64,000 bases of DNA from Aquibium microcysteis (GCF_014495845.1 NZ_CP061080.1:671001-735000); one strand, 5' to 3'; positions 29,561-39,393 are shown, counted from the stretch's first letter. The notes: generated by a model from the letters alone, not told the origin. Program-made: numbers and translations.

Positions 29561-30529
29561 CTACGCCAGCACCGTCTGCAGCCGCTTCAGTTCGTTGATG
29601 TTGGCGACCGTCGCCTCGTAGCCGAGCCGGATCGCCTCGTCGGCCCGATGGAATTCGGTCAGCCCGATATGGCCGAGCTTCGGCTGCAGCGACATGTCGG
29701 GCGGATCGCCGGCGAGCCGCGCCCGCGAGATGCGGTCCTGGATGATGTTGAACGCCTCCACCATGACGCCGGTGATGCCGAGCTTGGCCTCGCGCTCGCG
29801 GACCTGGCTCTCGGCCCGCGTCGGTTGCTGCGCGTCCTTCTCGACCAGCAGATCGCCGGCCGAATGCCGGATGACGGCGGCGCGGCCGAACAGGTCGTAG
29901 TGCAGGTTCACCGCCACCACGAGCGGCTGCTCGTAGGCGCGGCAGACCGAGACGGGAACCGGATTGACCAGCGCGCCGTCCACCAGCACGCGCTTGTTGG
30001 CCGTCACCGGCTCGAACACGCCCGGCAGCGCGTAGGAAGCGCGCATGGCGGTGATCAGGCTGCCGCTCGACAGCCAGATCTCGTGGCCGGTGCGGATTTC
30101 GGCCGCCACGCAGACGAAGGGCCTCGGCAGGTCGGCGAAGGTCAGTCCGTTCATGTGCTCCTTCAGCCGCGCGGTCAGCTTGATGCCGCCGAGCAGGCCC
30201 GAGCCGCCGATGTGGAAGTCGAGCAGGCCGAATATGCGCCGCTTGGTCAGGCCGCGGGCGAATTCCTCGAGCTCGTCGAGCTTGCCGGCGAGATAGCAGC
30301 CCCCCACCAGCGCGCCGATGGAGGTGCCAGCGATCATGTCGATCGGGATGCGGGCTTCGTCGAGGGCGCGTAGCACGCCGATGTGGGCCCAGCCCCGCGC
30401 GGCGCCGCCGCCGAGGGCCAGCGCGATGCCGTTCCGATCCGGGCGCTCCGGCTCCGCCGTCGGCACGAAGGGCGGCTCCGCCTCGTCACGCATCACTTGC
30501 CTGCCCCGAAGGGGTGCCCAGTCGAGCAT
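29561..30529 (-). CDS. Patatin-like phospholipase family protein
   Basis: 322-aa RssA/YchK-type patatin protein. Oxyanion loop GGGAARGWAHIGVL, nucleophile GTSIGALVGG, and the catalytic Asp in VDGALVNPVP give the Ser-Asp dyad. Such proteins are lipid acyl hydrolases; the physiological substrate is unknown. ATG 30529 has GGGAGGGAC upstream; an internal ATG at 30493 is possible. Convergent with recJ. Confidence 0.9.
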   Translation of the reverse strand: MLDWAPLRGRQVMRDEAEPPFVPTAEPERPDRNGIALALGGGAARGWAHIGVLRALDEARIPIDMIAGTSIGALVGGCYLAGKLDELEEFARGLTKRRIFGLLDFHIGGSGLLGGIKLTARLKEHMNGLTFADLPRPFVCVAAEIRTGHEIWLSSGSLITAMRASYALPGVFEPVTANKRVLVDGALVNPVPVSVCRAYEQPLVVAVNLHYDLFGRAAVIRHSAGDLLVEKDAQQPTRAESQVREREAKLGITGVMVEAFNIIQDRISRARLAGDPPDMSLQPKLGHIGLTEFHRADEAIRLGYEATVANINELKRLQTVLA

Positions 30530-30690
30530 CCGTCCCTCCCGATGCTTCTCTGCAGCGCAAGATACGACAAACCCCTGTCGAAATCATGAATGTCACGTCC
30601 ACCGTCCGGGCGCGATTGCAGCACTGTCGCCCGCACCGGACGTTACGCCAACCGTGCCGTCGCCGGTGGTCACGGTTCCGCCAGGGGCGA

Positions 30691-31146
30691 TCACGATTTG
30701 CCGTATACTTCGTGAGGGGAGAAGAGAGGCCTGCTGCCGTCCGGCACGAGCACCGCACTGCCGCCCGAGAGCGCGACGTCCCGATAGAAGCAGGAGCGGC
30801 GACCGGTGTGGCAGGTGGCGCGATCGCCTTCCACGGTGACCGAGAGCCAGACCGCATCCTGATCGCAATCGGTCTTGATGGCGACCACGCGCTGCATGTT
30901 GCCGGAGGTCTCGCCCTTCTTCCAGAGACTGTTGCGGGAGCGGGACCAGTAGTGCGCGATGCCGGTCTCGAGCGTCAGCGCCAGCGCCTCCGCGTTCATG
31001 TGCGCCACCATCAGCAGCACGCCGTCCTCCGCGTCGGTCACGACGGCGGTCACGAGGCCGGCGGCATCGAAACGCGGCGTGAAGGCCGCGCCTTCCTCGA
31101 GCGCGGCCTTGTCGGCGGGGGGAGGGGAGAAATCGATCCTGGCCAT
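30691..31146 (-). CDS. hisI: Phosphoribosyl-AMP cyclohydrolase
   Basis: 151-aa enzyme of histidine biosynthesis, opening the adenine ring of PR-AMP. Signatures are [33 protein letters not shown], the Mg/Zn site [11 protein letters not shown] and [11 protein letters not shown]. It is a monofunctional HisI (no HisE domain), as usual in alphaproteobacteria. It follows folE on the same strand with a ~35-bp gap, so the two are probably co-transcribed. Confidence 0.96.
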   Translation of the reverse strand: MARIDFSPPPADKAALEEGAAFTPRFDAAGLVTAVVTDAEDGVLLMVAHMNAEALALTLETGIAHYWSRSRNSLWKKGETSGNMQRVVAIKTDCDQDAVWLSVTVEGDRATCHTGRRSCFYRDVALSGGSAVLVPDGSRPLFSPHEVYGKS

Positions 31147-31180
31147 GCCGGTCCATCTTCGAATGGCCGGCGGGGAGGGG

Positions 31181-31819
31181 TCAGCCCCTGGCGCCGGCGC
31201 GCAGCAACGTCATGAAGCGCACCTGTTCCTCGGGATGGTCGCGGAAGGCGCCGGTGAAGGTCGAGGTCAGCGTGGAAGACCCCTGCATGCGGATGCCGCG
31301 CATGGCCATGCACATGTGCTCGGCCTCGATGATGACGGCAACACCGCGCGGATTTAGCACGTCCTGGATCGAAGCTGCAATCTGCGCGGTCATCGCCTCC
31401 TGCGTCTGGAGGCGCTGCGCGAAAATCTCCACCACGCGCGCGACCTTCGACAGGCCCACCACCTTGCCGTCCGGCAGGTAGCCGACATGCGCCCGGCCGA
31501 TGATCGGCACCATGTGGTGCTCGCAATGCGAATGGAAGGTGATGTCGCGGATCAGGACCATGTCGTCGAAGCCGGCGACCTCCTCGAAGGTGCGGCCGAG
31601 TTCCTCGGCCGGATCCTTGTCGTAGCCGGAGAACATTTCCCGATAGGCCTTGGCGACGCGGCGGGGCGTGTCGACCAGGCCTTCACGCGACGGATCCTCG
31701 CCGATCCACCGCAGCAGGGTATTGACGGCCGCCTCGACCTCCGCCTGCGACGGCCGTTCGGCCGGGGGCAGGGGTGTGTTGCTGGCGACGGTTTCGAGCT
31801 TCTTGACGATGGCATCCAT
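31181..31819 (-). CDS. folE: GTP cyclohydrolase I
   Basis: 212-aa first enzyme of folate (tetrahydropterin) synthesis. Zn ligands are in [12 protein letters not shown] and [11 protein letters not shown]; other blocks are [19 protein letters not shown] and [21 protein letters not shown]. Start ATG 31819. The folE-hisI pair is conserved in Hyphomicrobiales. Confidence 0.97.
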   Translation of the reverse strand: MDAIVKKLETVASNTPLPPAERPSQAEVEAAVNTLLRWIGEDPSREGLVDTPRRVAKAYREMFSGYDKDPAEELGRTFEEVAGFDDMVLIRDITFHSHCEHHMVPIIGRAHVGYLPDGKVVGLSKVARVVEIFAQRLQTQEAMTAQIAASIQDVLNPRGVAVIIEAEHMCMAMRGIRMQGSSTLTSTFTGAFRDHPEEQVRFMTLLRAGARG

Positions 31820-32056
31820 GAAAAGTGTCTCCCGTAGTTCCCCTCTTACGGGGGAACGAGTTGAACGGACCACAGCCTTTTCAGGGATGAACGGAAAATC
31901 CGCGACGTGCCCGGAAATGGCGGCTGGCTCCCGGCGGCACGATCCTGTGCATCTTGCCGCCCGAGGGCCACGACCCCTATATATTGGGTTCGAGTATCAA
32001 ATGAAAGAAGGCGGCGTGAAACGCATTGTCCGCCAGGCCGCGACGATCGGAAAACC

Positions 32057-32503
32057 ATGATCGACGATGTCTACAACGCGAAAATCCTCGGCTTCGCCGG
32101 GAACATCCCCCGGATCGGCCGCCTGGCCGACCCGGACGCGACCGCGACCGCCCATTCGAAGCTCTGCGGCTCGACGGTCACGGTCGACCTGAAGATGCAG
32201 GACGGGGTCGTCACCGACTTCGCCCACGACGTGAAGGCCTGCGCGCTGGGCCAGGCGTCATCGTCGGTGATGGCGAGCCACGTCGTCGGCGCCACCGCCG
32301 ACGAACTGCGTGCGGCCCGCGAGGCCGTGCGGCGCATGCTCAGGGAGAACGGCTCTCCGCCCGAAGGCCGCTTCGAGGACATGAAGTATCTTGAGCCGGT
32401 GCGCGACTACAAGGCCAGGCACGCCTCGACGCTGCTGACCTTCGACGCCGTCGTCGACGCGGTCGGCCAGATCGAGAGGAAGGCCGCCGACGCGGCGGCC
32501 TGA
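32057..32503 (+). CDS. NifU/IscU-like Fe-S cluster scaffold family protein
   Basis: 148-aa member of the U-type scaffold family. The first two ligand Cys are present, Cys37 in SKLCGSTVTVDL and Cys62 in KACALGQASSSV, but the position of the third (Cys106 in IscU) is occupied in VRDYKARHASTLL by His122. The protein may therefore bind metal or cluster differently, or act as a sulfur acceptor. Start ATG 32057. In rhizobia this gene normally sits directly before yidD and thrS; here a toxin-antitoxin pair intervenes. Confidence 0.88.
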   Translation: MIDDVYNAKILGFAGNIPRIGRLADPDATATAHSKLCGSTVTVDLKMQDGVVTDFAHDVKACALGQASSSVMASHVVGATADELRAAREAVRRMLRENGSPPEGRFEDMKYLEPVRDYKARHASTLLTFDAVVDAVGQIERKAADAAA

Positions 32504-32520
32504 GGCGAAGGGACACCGGC

Positions 32521-32814
32521 ATGCGCCCCTCCGAGGCCCTGGCGAAGCACCGCGACGAAGTGCTGGCGATCATCGCGCGCTATCCGGTGACGAACCCGCG
32601 CGTCTTCGGATCGGTGGCGCGCGGCGAGGACGTGGAGGGGAGCGACATCGACATCCTTGTCGATCCGGTGTTCGAAGTCACGACCTTCGCCCATCTTGGT
32701 GAACTTCGCGGCAAGCTGGCCGACGTTCTGGGCATCGAGGTGGACGTCTCGACACCGGGCGGACTCCGTCCCCAGACACTCGGCCGCATCGCGCCGGAAC
32801 TGTTGCCGTTGTGA
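32521..32814 (+). CDS. MNT-type minimal nucleotidyltransferase (antitoxin of a HEPN/MNT pair)
   Basis: 97-aa nucleotidyltransferase-fold protein. The pol-beta signature is VFGSVARGEDVEGSDIDILV, with GS and the two catalytic Asp. Proteins of this size paired with HEPN partners act as antitoxins, in MntA by AMPylating the HEPN toxin. ATG 32521. Its stop overlaps the next start as GTGA. Located 18 bp after the NifU-like gene. Confidence 0.9.
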   Translation: MRPSEALAKHRDEVLAIIARYPVTNPRVFGSVARGEDVEGSDIDILVDPVFEVTTFAHLGELRGKLADVLGIEVDVSTPGGLRPQTLGRIAPELLPL

Positions 32815-33173
32815 AGCCTGGGTCCGAACAGCGATTCATCGACCTCCTGAGCGATATCGTGGACTGGGGAGAGCGGGTCCGTGTCATAATCGAGGACAGG
32901 ACCTACGAGGCATTCGCGCAGGATCAGCCTTGCCATCTCGCGGTCTGGAAGTGCATCGAGGTCCTTGGAGAAGCTTCGGCGAACATCCTGAAGCTCGAAA
33001 CCGACTACGCGGCTCGGTACCCGGGCCTGCCGCTGAAGCAGGCCTATGCCATGCGCAACCACCTGACGCACGGCTACGGCTCGGTCGATCTCTCGATCCT
33101 CTGGACGACGGCCACGAAGTTCGTTCCTCCAATGGTCGAGGAGGCGAAGGCGGTCCTCGCAACCCATGCGTAA
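32811..33173 (+). CDS. HEPN (DUF86, HepT-like) RNase toxin
   Basis: 120-aa all-helical protein. The HEPN active motif R-x4-H with a following Tyr is intact: MRNHLTHGYG, Arg82, His87 and Tyr89, the last being the residue modified by MNT partners in characterised pairs. It starts with GTG 32811 inside the stop of the MNT gene, so the two are translationally coupled, antitoxin first. Its own stop overlaps the start of yidD. Confidence 0.9.
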   Translation: MKPGSEQRFIDLLSDIVDWGERVRVIIEDRTYEAFAQDQPCHLAVWKCIEVLGEASANILKLETDYAARYPGLPLKQAYAMRNHLTHGYGSVDLSILWTTATKFVPPMVEEAKAVLATHA

Positions 33174-33525
33174 CGCATCCGGTCCCCACTCCCGCAACTA
33201 CGCCGGCCCCTGGCGCAGGACGCCCGGCCGCCTGTTCGGCGTGGGCTTCGTGCGGCTCTACCAGCTGACGCTGTCGGGTTTCATCGGCAACACCTGCCGG
33301 CATCTGCCGACCTGCTCGGAATTCGCCTATGAGGCGATCGCGCGGCACGGGCTGTGGAACGGCGGCTGGATGGGACTGTTTCGGGTCATGCGCTGCGGCC
33401 CGGGCGGCACCAGCGGCATCGACAACGTGCCGCCGACGCTCGCGCCGGACCTCCGCTGGTGGACACCCTGGCGCTTCTGGCGGGTCTCCAGGAAATGCGG
33501 CTGCGGGCACGACCACGCGGCCTAG
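33166..33525 (+). CDS. yidD: Membrane protein insertion efficiency factor YidD
   Basis: 119-aa YidD family protein, which assists YidC-dependent membrane insertion. Family blocks RLYQLTLSGFIGNTCRHLPTCSEFAYEAI and NGGWMGLFRVMRCGPGGTSGIDNVP carry the conserved Cys. The C-terminus has an extra Cys-rich CGCGHDH tail. ATG 33166 lies inside the end of the HEPN gene, which suggests coupling. Confidence 0.93.
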   Translation: MRNASGPHSRNYAGPWRRTPGRLFGVGFVRLYQLTLSGFIGNTCRHLPTCSEFAYEAIARHGLWNGGWMGLFRVMRCGPGGTSGIDNVPPTLAPDLRWWTPWRFWRVSRKCGCGHDHAA

Positions 33526-33660
33526 CTGTCGACCGTCGGCCGACAAGCCTGCGCATCGCCTTTACGACCGCGCGGATGACCGCTAGATAGCCCGCGCCGC
33601 CGGACGCATCCGGCACGGAACCACCCGCGCTCGTTTGCGGGACTGGATAAGGAGAGAAGA

Positions 33661-35658
33661 ATGTCCCAGGTTTCCCTGAAATTCCCCGACGGATCCGTCC
33701 GCGACTACGACGCGGCGATGACCGGTGCCCAGCTGGCCGAGTCCATCTCGAAGTCGCTCGCCAAGAAGTCGGTCGCCTATGCGCTCGACGGCGAGGTGCG
33801 CGACCTGTCCGATCCGATCGGCCGCTCGGGCGCCGTCGAGATCGTCACCCGCGACGATCCGCGCGCGCTGGAACTCATCCGCCACGACACCGCCCACGTT
33901 CTGGCGGAGGCCGTTCAGGAACTCTGGCCCGACACCCAGGTCACCATCGGTCCGGTGATCGAAAACGGATTCTACTACGACTTCGCCCGCGCCGTGCCCT
34001 TCACGCCCGACGACTTCCCGGTCATCGAGAAGAAGATGCGCGAGATCATCCAGCGGGGCCGTCCCTTCACCAAGGAGGTGTGGGACCGTGACCGCGCGCG
34101 CCAGGTCTTCGGCGACAAGGGCGAGAGCTACAAGGTCCAGCTGATCGACGCGATCCCGGAAGGCCAGGACCTGAAGATCTATTACCAGGGCGACTGGTTC
34201 GATCTCTGCCGCGGCCCCCACATGGCCTCGACCGCACAGGTCGGCAATGCGTTCAAGCTGATGAAGGTCGCCGGCGCCTACTGGCGCGGCGATTCGAACA
34301 ACCCGATGCTGACGCGCATCTACGGCACCGCCTGGGCCACGCAGGAGCAGCTCGACGCCTACATCCACATGCTGGAGGAGGCCGAGAAGCGCGACCACCG
34401 CCGGCTCGGCCGCGAGATGGACCTGTTCCATTTCCAGGAGGAGGGGCCGGGCGTCGTGTTCTGGCATTCCAAGGGCTGGCGGATGTTCCAGAGCCTCGTG
34501 TCCTATATGCGTCGCCGGCTCGACGGCACCTATGAGGAGGTGAATGCGCCGCAGATCCTCGACAAGTCGCTGTGGGAGACGTCCGGCCACTGGGGCTGGT
34601 ACCAGGAGAACATGTTCGCGGTGAAGTCGGCGCATGCCTTCACGAACCCGGATGACGAGGAGGCGGATCATCGCGTCTTCGCCATCAAGCCGATGAACTG
34701 CCCGGGCCACGTGCAGATCTTCAAGCACGGACTCAAGTCCTACCGCGAACTGCCGATCCGCTATGCCGAATTCGGCAATGTCCACCGCTACGAGCCGTCC
34801 GGCGCGCTGCACGGGCTGATGCGCGTGCGCGGCTTCACGCAGGACGACGCCCACATCTTCTGCACCGAGGAGCAGCTCGCCGCCGAGTGCCTCAGGATCA
34901 ACGACCTGATCCTGTCGACCTATGCCGATTTCGGCTTCGAGGAGGTGAGCGTCAAGCTTTCCACGCGGCCGGAGAAGCGCGTCGGCTCGGACGAGGCGTG
35001 GGATCACGCGGAAGCGATCATGAGCGGCGTGCTGGAGACCATCGCGCAGCAGTCGGGCGGGAAGATCAAGACCTCGATCAACCCGGGCGAGGGCGCCTTC
35101 TACGGCCCGAAGTTCGAATATGTCCTGCGCGACGCGATCGGGCGCGAATGGCAGTGCGGCACCACGCAGGTCGACTTCAACCTGCCGGAACGGTTCGGCG
35201 CCTTCTACATCGACAAGGATTCCGAGAAGAAGCGGCCGGTCATGGTCCACCGCGCCATCTGCGGCTCGATGGAGCGCTTCCTCGGTATCCTGCTCGAGAA
35301 CTATGCCGGCCACCTGCCGCTCTGGTTCGCGCCGCTGCAGGTCGTCGTCGCCACCATCACGTCGGAGGCCGACGACTATGCCCGCGAGGTGGTGAAGAAG
35401 CTGAAGGCGCTGGGGCTGGCCGCCGAGGCCGATCTCCGCAACGAGAAGATCAACTACAAGGTCCGCGAGCACAGCCACGCCAAGGTACCCGTCATGCTCG
35501 TCTGCGGCAGGCGGGAGGCGGAGGAGGGCACCGTCAACATCCGCCGGCTCGGCTCGCGGGACCAGCATTCGATGGCGCTCGGCGAGGCCCTGGCGGCGCT
35601 CGGCGCCGAGGCGGTGCCGCCGGACCAGCGGCGTCGCGCCGCTGCGGACGCGGCCTGA
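33661..35658 (+). CDS. thrS: Threonyl-tRNA synthetase
   Basis: 665-aa class II synthetase. Domains in order: TGS (1-65), the second additional editing domain with [11 protein letters not shown] (around 78-88) and [10 protein letters not shown], the catalytic core with [54 protein letters not shown] and [18 protein letters not shown], then the anticodon-binding domain. Both the editing HxxxH and the zinc Cys/His residues are intact. ATG 33661 after AAGGAGAGA, an excellent ribosome site. Confidence 0.98.
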   Translation: MSQVSLKFPDGSVRDYDAAMTGAQLAESISKSLAKKSVAYALDGEVRDLSDPIGRSGAVEIVTRDDPRALELIRHDTAHVLAEAVQELWPDTQVTIGPVIENGFYYDFARAVPFTPDDFPVIEKKMREIIQRGRPFTKEVWDRDRARQVFGDKGESYKVQLIDAIPEGQDLKIYYQGDWFDLCRGPHMASTAQVGNAFKLMKVAGAYWRGDSNNPMLTRIYGTAWATQEQLDAYIHMLEEAEKRDHRRLGREMDLFHFQEEGPGVVFWHSKGWRMFQSLVSYMRRRLDGTYEEVNAPQILDKSLWETSGHWGWYQENMFAVKSAHAFTNPDDEEADHRVFAIKPMNCPGHVQIFKHGLKSYRELPIRYAEFGNVHRYEPSGALHGLMRVRGFTQDDAHIFCTEEQLAAECLRINDLILSTYADFGFEEVSVKLSTRPEKRVGSDEAWDHAEAIMSGVLETIAQQSGGKIKTSINPGEGAFYGPKFEYVLRDAIGREWQCGTTQVDFNLPERFGAFYIDKDSEKKRPVMVHRAICGSMERFLGILLENYAGHLPLWFAPLQVVVATITSEADDYAREVVKKLKALGLAAEADLRNEKINYKVREHSHAKVPVMLVCGRREAEEGTVNIRRLGSRDQHSMALGEALAALGAEAVPPDQRRRAAADAA

Positions 35659-35668
35659 TCGAAGCGTG

Positions 35669-35693
35669 ACGGGGGAGGGTCGACCTCTCCCGT
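35669..35693 (+). terminator. Likely terminator hairpin after thrS
   Basis: ACGGGGGAGG stem, GTCGA loop, CCTCTCCCGT stem (10 pairs, one G-T), followed by CTCGACG, so no real T-run. The stem is strong and 10 bp past the stop, but termination efficiency cannot be judged. Confidence 0.5.
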
Positions 35694-35759
35694 CTCGACG
35701 TCGCGGCGACATCGCGCGGCCTTCATCCGCCTGTCATGGACCAGGCGCATATCGGCTGA

Positions 35760-36713
35760 ATGATGCCCCGACTGCGCAGCCGCACCATTCCGTTCCCGGA
35801 GCTGTCCTATGCCAATGACAGCCAGCCGCGCCTGAAGCGCTGGGTGATCCGCTCGATCGAGGGCATGTCCGGCCGCGACCGCTACGCCGCGCTCTACGGC
35901 ATCTGGCGCGACCGGATCGTTCCCTCCGGCGACCGCATCTTCGGCCGTATGCTCGAGCTGATCGACGTCAGGGTGAGCCATGACCGGGCCTGGCCGCCGC
36001 AGCCGGCGCCGGACGCGCCGCTCGTCATCATCGCCAACCATCCCTACGGCATCGGGGACGGCATCGCCGTCCTGTCGCTGGCCGAGCAGCTCGGCCGGCC
36101 CTTCAAGGTGATGATCAATGCTGAGCTCCTGAAGGTGCCGGAGATCGCGCCCTATTCGCTGCCCGTCGACTTCTCGGAGACGAAGGAAGCGCTGAAGAAC
36201 AATCTCGAGGTCCGCCACGAGGCGCTGCGGCTGCTGCGCGAGGGCGTCACCATCGTCATCTTCCCGGCGGGCGGGGTCGCCACCGCGCCGAAGGGCTTTG
36301 GCCGCGCCGAAGATCTGCCCTGGAAGATCTTCGCGGCGCGGCTGGTGCAGGAGGCGAAGGCATCGGTGGTTCCGCTGCATTTCGACGGACAGTGCGGCCG
36401 GCTCTTCCACATCGTCAGCCGCCACATGGACCTGACCGCGGACAGGCGTCCGCTCCCGCGGCTGATCGGCAACATCTCGCTGACCCTGCGCACCTCGCTG
36501 CTGATCCACGAATTCGCGCGGCTGTCGGGCAAGACGCTGACCGCACGCATCGGCCGCGTCATCCCGTGGAGCGAGATGGAGCCGATCCGCGACCGCAAGG
36601 CGCTGCTGGCTTTCCTGAAGGACGCGGTGTTTTCGATGGCGCCGGCAGAGCAGCCGGCCCGCAGGCGCATCCGCCTGCCGCGCCGGTCCGGCGGCGCGCG
36701 CATCCCCGTCTAG
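35760..36713 (+). CDS. PlsC-like 1-acyl-glycerol-phosphate / lysophospholipid acyltransferase family protein
   Basis: 317-aa acyltransferase. The catalytic block is IIANHPYGIGDGIAVL, an H-x5-D variant seen in the NHP-type branch (including putative hemolysin/OlsA-like acyltransferases) and not the common H-x4-D. FPAGGVATAPKGFGRAEDLPW is the substrate-phosphate block. A basic C-terminal tail (RRRIRLPRRSGGARIPV) ends the protein. Likely membrane-associated, acting in glycerolipid or ornithine-lipid metabolism. Start ATG 35760 or the adjacent ATG 35763. Confidence 0.85.
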   Translation: MMPRLRSRTIPFPELSYANDSQPRLKRWVIRSIEGMSGRDRYAALYGIWRDRIVPSGDRIFGRMLELIDVRVSHDRAWPPQPAPDAPLVIIANHPYGIGDGIAVLSLAEQLGRPFKVMINAELLKVPEIAPYSLPVDFSETKEALKNNLEVRHEALRLLREGVTIVIFPAGGVATAPKGFGRAEDLPWKIFAARLVQEAKASVVPLHFDGQCGRLFHIVSRHMDLTADRRPLPRLIGNISLTLRTSLLIHEFARLSGKTLTARIGRVIPWSEMEPIRDRKALLAFLKDAVFSMAPAEQPARRRIRLPRRSGGARIPV

Positions 36714-36735
36714 GCGGATCGCCGGCCTGCCGAAG

Positions 36736-37725
36736 CTACTCGACCGGCGCCTTCTCGGTCCCGTCGGCGCCGATGTCGGCGAGGTCGCGGCTGGTGATCA
36801 GCTCGATGTCCTCGTCCTGGCCGGACTTCACCGTGAAGCTGCGCTGGTAGATGCGGTCGCGGTTGTTGGCGATCACCGTGTAGTCGCCTTCCGCCAGCAC
36901 CATGGCCGCGAAGGGGCCGACCGATTCGCGCACCACGTCGCCCGATTCCGTCAGCACCGACCAGGCCGTGTCGGCGATCGCCTCGCCACCCGCTGCGCGC
37001 ACCAGCTTCATGGAGAGTTGCGCGGCCTTGTGCTCCATGGTCGCCACCGTGAGCTTGCCCGGGTCGATGCGGATGTCGGAGCGGATGACGGCGTTGACTT
37101 GCCCGTAGTAGGAGACCACGTGATAGACGCCGGCGTTGAGCCGCACGACGCTGTTGGGACGGACCTGGGGCGCGATCATCGCGCGTTCGCCGTCGGACCC
37201 TTCGTCGGCTTCGAGAATGTCGAACCGCACCTTGGCTGGAGCGAGCCGCGACCCGCCTGCCAGCGTCGCGTTGAGCTTCAGGCCGCCGGCATCGAGGACG
37301 AAGTTCTCGGTCCGCGGCTCGTCGCCGACGCTGATGCGCTTGGTGGCGCCGGCCCGGCCGAAGGCCGCGTGCACGAGATAGCTGCCCGGGGCGAGATCGA
37401 AGGTGCGCGTGCCGCCCTGTTCGGCCATGACGAGCGGCAGCTTGCCGTCGTCGCCCGCCTCGGGCTTGAAGATGCGCCAGATCAGCCCGCGCGACAGTTC
37501 CGGCGATTCGGCCGTGAGTTGCGCCGACAGCGTCACCGGCTGGGTGCCGACGAAGGGGAGGGAGGGGCCTCGCTCGGTGGCGGTGAAGCCGCTCGTGCCG
37601 GGGGCCGGTGCCTTCGGCACGTCTCCGGACTGGGCGAAGGCCGCACCTCCGCAGAAGACGAGAATTGTCGCCGCCAGGAGGGCGCGCAGTCGGCGTGCGG
37701 CGGTGAACGGCGTGTCTTCGTGCAT
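36736..37725 (-). CDS. Exported protein of unknown function
   Basis: 329-aa protein with a signal peptide (RRLRALLAATILVFCGGAAFAQ) and a mainly beta-rich mature region with PEGA/carboxypeptidase-regulatory-like repeats: FDLAPGSYLVHAAFG, VRLNAGVYHVVSYYG and MVLAEGDYTVIANN are three similar strands. Probably periplasmic. Related genes are common in rhizobia with no known role. Start ATG 37725; divergent from the nitroreductase gene. Confidence 0.8.
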   Translation of the reverse strand: MHEDTPFTAARRLRALLAATILVFCGGAAFAQSGDVPKAPAPGTSGFTATERGPSLPFVGTQPVTLSAQLTAESPELSRGLIWRIFKPEAGDDGKLPLVMAEQGGTRTFDLAPGSYLVHAAFGRAGATKRISVGDEPRTENFVLDAGGLKLNATLAGGSRLAPAKVRFDILEADEGSDGERAMIAPQVRPNSVVRLNAGVYHVVSYYGQVNAVIRSDIRIDPGKLTVATMEHKAAQLSMKLVRAAGGEAIADTAWSVLTESGDVVRESVGPFAAMVLAEGDYTVIANNRDRIYQRSFTVKSGQDEDIELITSRDLADIGADGTEKAPVE

Positions 37726-37833
37726 CGGGTTGCCATCAAGCCCAATGCGGTGGCAATTTCAAGGCCATCGGCAGGCACGTGGTCCGCACCGCCGCACTTT
37801 TTTCAAGACAGTCCGACCGCAAGGAAACGCCCT

Positions 37834-38418
37834 TTGAATTCACCCGTCATCGACTTCATGCTGGCCCGCAAGTCCGCGCCGATCCAGGAACTCGCCGGCC
37901 CCGGACCGGGCGACGACGACATCGCCACCATGCTGCGCATCGCCGCGCGCGTGCCCGACCACGGCCGGCTGGCGCCCTTCCGCTTCGTCCTCTATCGCGG
38001 CGACGCGCGGCAGGTGGTGGGCGAGAGGCTGGCGGCCCTCGCGGTGAAGCGCGAGGGCGAACTGCCACCCGCCCGCATCGAACAGGAACGCACCCGCTTC
38101 TCGCGCGCGCCGCTCGTCATCGGCGTGGTCTTCGTGCCCAAGGCCAATCCGAAGATCCCGCAATGGGAGATGTTCCTGTCGGCCGGCATGGCCGCCATGA
38201 ACCTGATCATCGCCGCCAACGCGCTGGGCTACGGCGCCAACCTGATCACCAACTGGTATTCGGACGTCGAGGAGGGCCGCGCGCTCCTCGGCCTCGCGCC
38301 GGAGGAGCGCGTGGTCGGCTTCGTCCACATCGGCAACCATGCCGGCGAGATCGCCGAGCGGCCGCGGCCCGACCCGGCCGCGCTCGTTTCCGACTATGCG
38401 GGGCCGAGGGAGATCTGA
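37834..38418 (+). CDS. Nitroreductase family protein (YdjA-like)
   Basis: 194-aa FMN-dependent oxidoreductase. Visible blocks: RIAARVPDHGRLAPFRFVLY, SAGMAAMNLIIAANALGYGANLITNW and FVHIGNHAG, as in the short YdjA type. A TTG at 37834 is preferred (AAGGAA seven bases upstream); ATG 37858 would remove eight residues. The stop overlaps the next gene start (TGATG), so it forms a unit with a flavin reductase, a sensible partner. Confidence 0.88.
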   Translation: MNSPVIDFMLARKSAPIQELAGPGPGDDDIATMLRIAARVPDHGRLAPFRFVLYRGDARQVVGERLAALAVKREGELPPARIEQERTRFSRAPLVIGVVFVPKANPKIPQWEMFLSAGMAAMNLIIAANALGYGANLITNWYSDVEEGRALLGLAPEERVVGFVHIGNHAGEIAERPRPDPAALVSDYAGPREI

Positions 38419-39020
38419 TGTTCTACGAAGCAGCCCATGGCCACGGCCTGCCGCACGACCCCTTGAAGGCGATCGTCGCGCCGCGCCCGATCGGCTGGAT
38501 TTCCAGCCGGTCGGCCGAAGGCGCCCTCAACCTCGCGCCCTATTCGTTCTTCAACGCGTTGTCGTCGAAGCCGATGCTGGTCTGGTTCTCGTCGGAGGGC
38601 GAGAAGGACAGCGTCGCCTTCATCCGGCAGACCGGCGAGTTCGTCGCCAATCTCGTCACGCTCGACCTCGCCGACAAGATGAACGCCACCTCCGTCGACG
38701 CCCCGCGCGGGGTAAGCGAGTTCGGCTATGCCGGCCTCACCCCCGCCCCCTCCCGCCTCGTCGCCGCCCCCCGCGTCGCCGAGGCCCACGCCGCGCTGGA
38801 ATGCCGGGTGACGGAAATCCGCCGCCCGGTGCTGCTCGACGGCTCGGAGGCCGGCGTCACCGTGGTGACGGGGCAGGTGATCGGCGTCCACATCGACGAC
38901 GCGTGCCTGACGGACGGGCTGTTCGACAGCGCGAAGGCGCAGAACCTGGCGAGATTGGGGTATATGGACTATGCGGCGGTGGAGCGCGTGTTCCGGATGC
39001 GTCGGCCGCGATGGGGGTGA
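38418..39020 (+). CDS. Flavin reductase family protein
   Basis: 200-aa protein of the flavin-reductase-like FMN-binding split-barrel family: IVAPRPIGWISSRSAEGALNLAPYSFFNALS is the FMN-binding segment, followed by GEFVANLVTLDLADKMNATS. Likely supplies or uses reduced FMN. Start ATG 38418 overlapping the nitroreductase stop. The parDE accessory island starts 50 bp after its end. Confidence 0.9.
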   Translation: MFYEAAHGHGLPHDPLKAIVAPRPIGWISSRSAEGALNLAPYSFFNALSSKPMLVWFSSEGEKDSVAFIRQTGEFVANLVTLDLADKMNATSVDAPRGVSEFGYAGLTPAPSRLVAAPRVAEAHAALECRVTEIRRPVLLDGSEAGVTVVTGQVIGVHIDDACLTDGLFDSAKAQNLARLGYMDYAAVERVFRMRRPRWG

Positions 39021-39072
39021 GGGGCGGCCAACGGCAGCAGTGGCGGTCGAACGGGAGGTGAGGCCGCGGCGT

Positions 39073-39393
39073 CTAGGTCATGTCGCGATCTGGTTGGGCG
39101 ATCGCGCCCTCCATGTTGCGGCCTCCGTACAGGATGCGGTCGAAGACGACGCGATCCGGCTCGACATGGAAGGCGATCGTTACGCGCCGTTCGAAGCCGA
39201 CGACGCGCAGGCCTTCGCGAAGTTCGTCACGGCGCATCCCGCGCTCGGGGAACTCCGCGAAGCCCGCGCAATAGGCTTCAATCCGGGTGATGTAGGCAAC
39301 GGCACAACTTTCCCCAGACTGATCGGCAACATAGTCGTACAGCGAAAGCAGGTCCGCCAGCGCTTCGGGCGAAAAGACGATTTCCCGCGTCAC
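39073..39393 (-). CDS. parE: ParE/RelE-type toxin
   Basis: 106-aa toxin of the RelE/ParE superfamily. N-terminal EIVFSPEALADLLSLYDYVAD and C-terminal VVGFERRVTIAFHVEPDRVVFDRILYGGRN are typical ParE segments. ParE members poison DNA gyrase. Its ATG overlaps the parD stop by four bases. Confidence 0.9.
   Translation of the reverse strand: MTREIVFSPEALADLLSLYDYVADQSGESCAVAYITRIEAYCAGFAEFPERGMRRDELREGLRVVGFERRVTIAFHVEPDRVVFDRILYGGRNMEGAIAQPDRDMT

Noticed and set aside
33526..33660. A T-box or leader-peptide attenuator before thrS
   Set aside because: No threonine-rich leader, T-box motif or terminator pair is visible in the 135 bp.
35730..35759. A Pho box before the acyltransferase (CTGTCAT half site)
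   Set aside because: Only one half-site is present; the second half (GGCGCAT) is too poor to support PhoB control.
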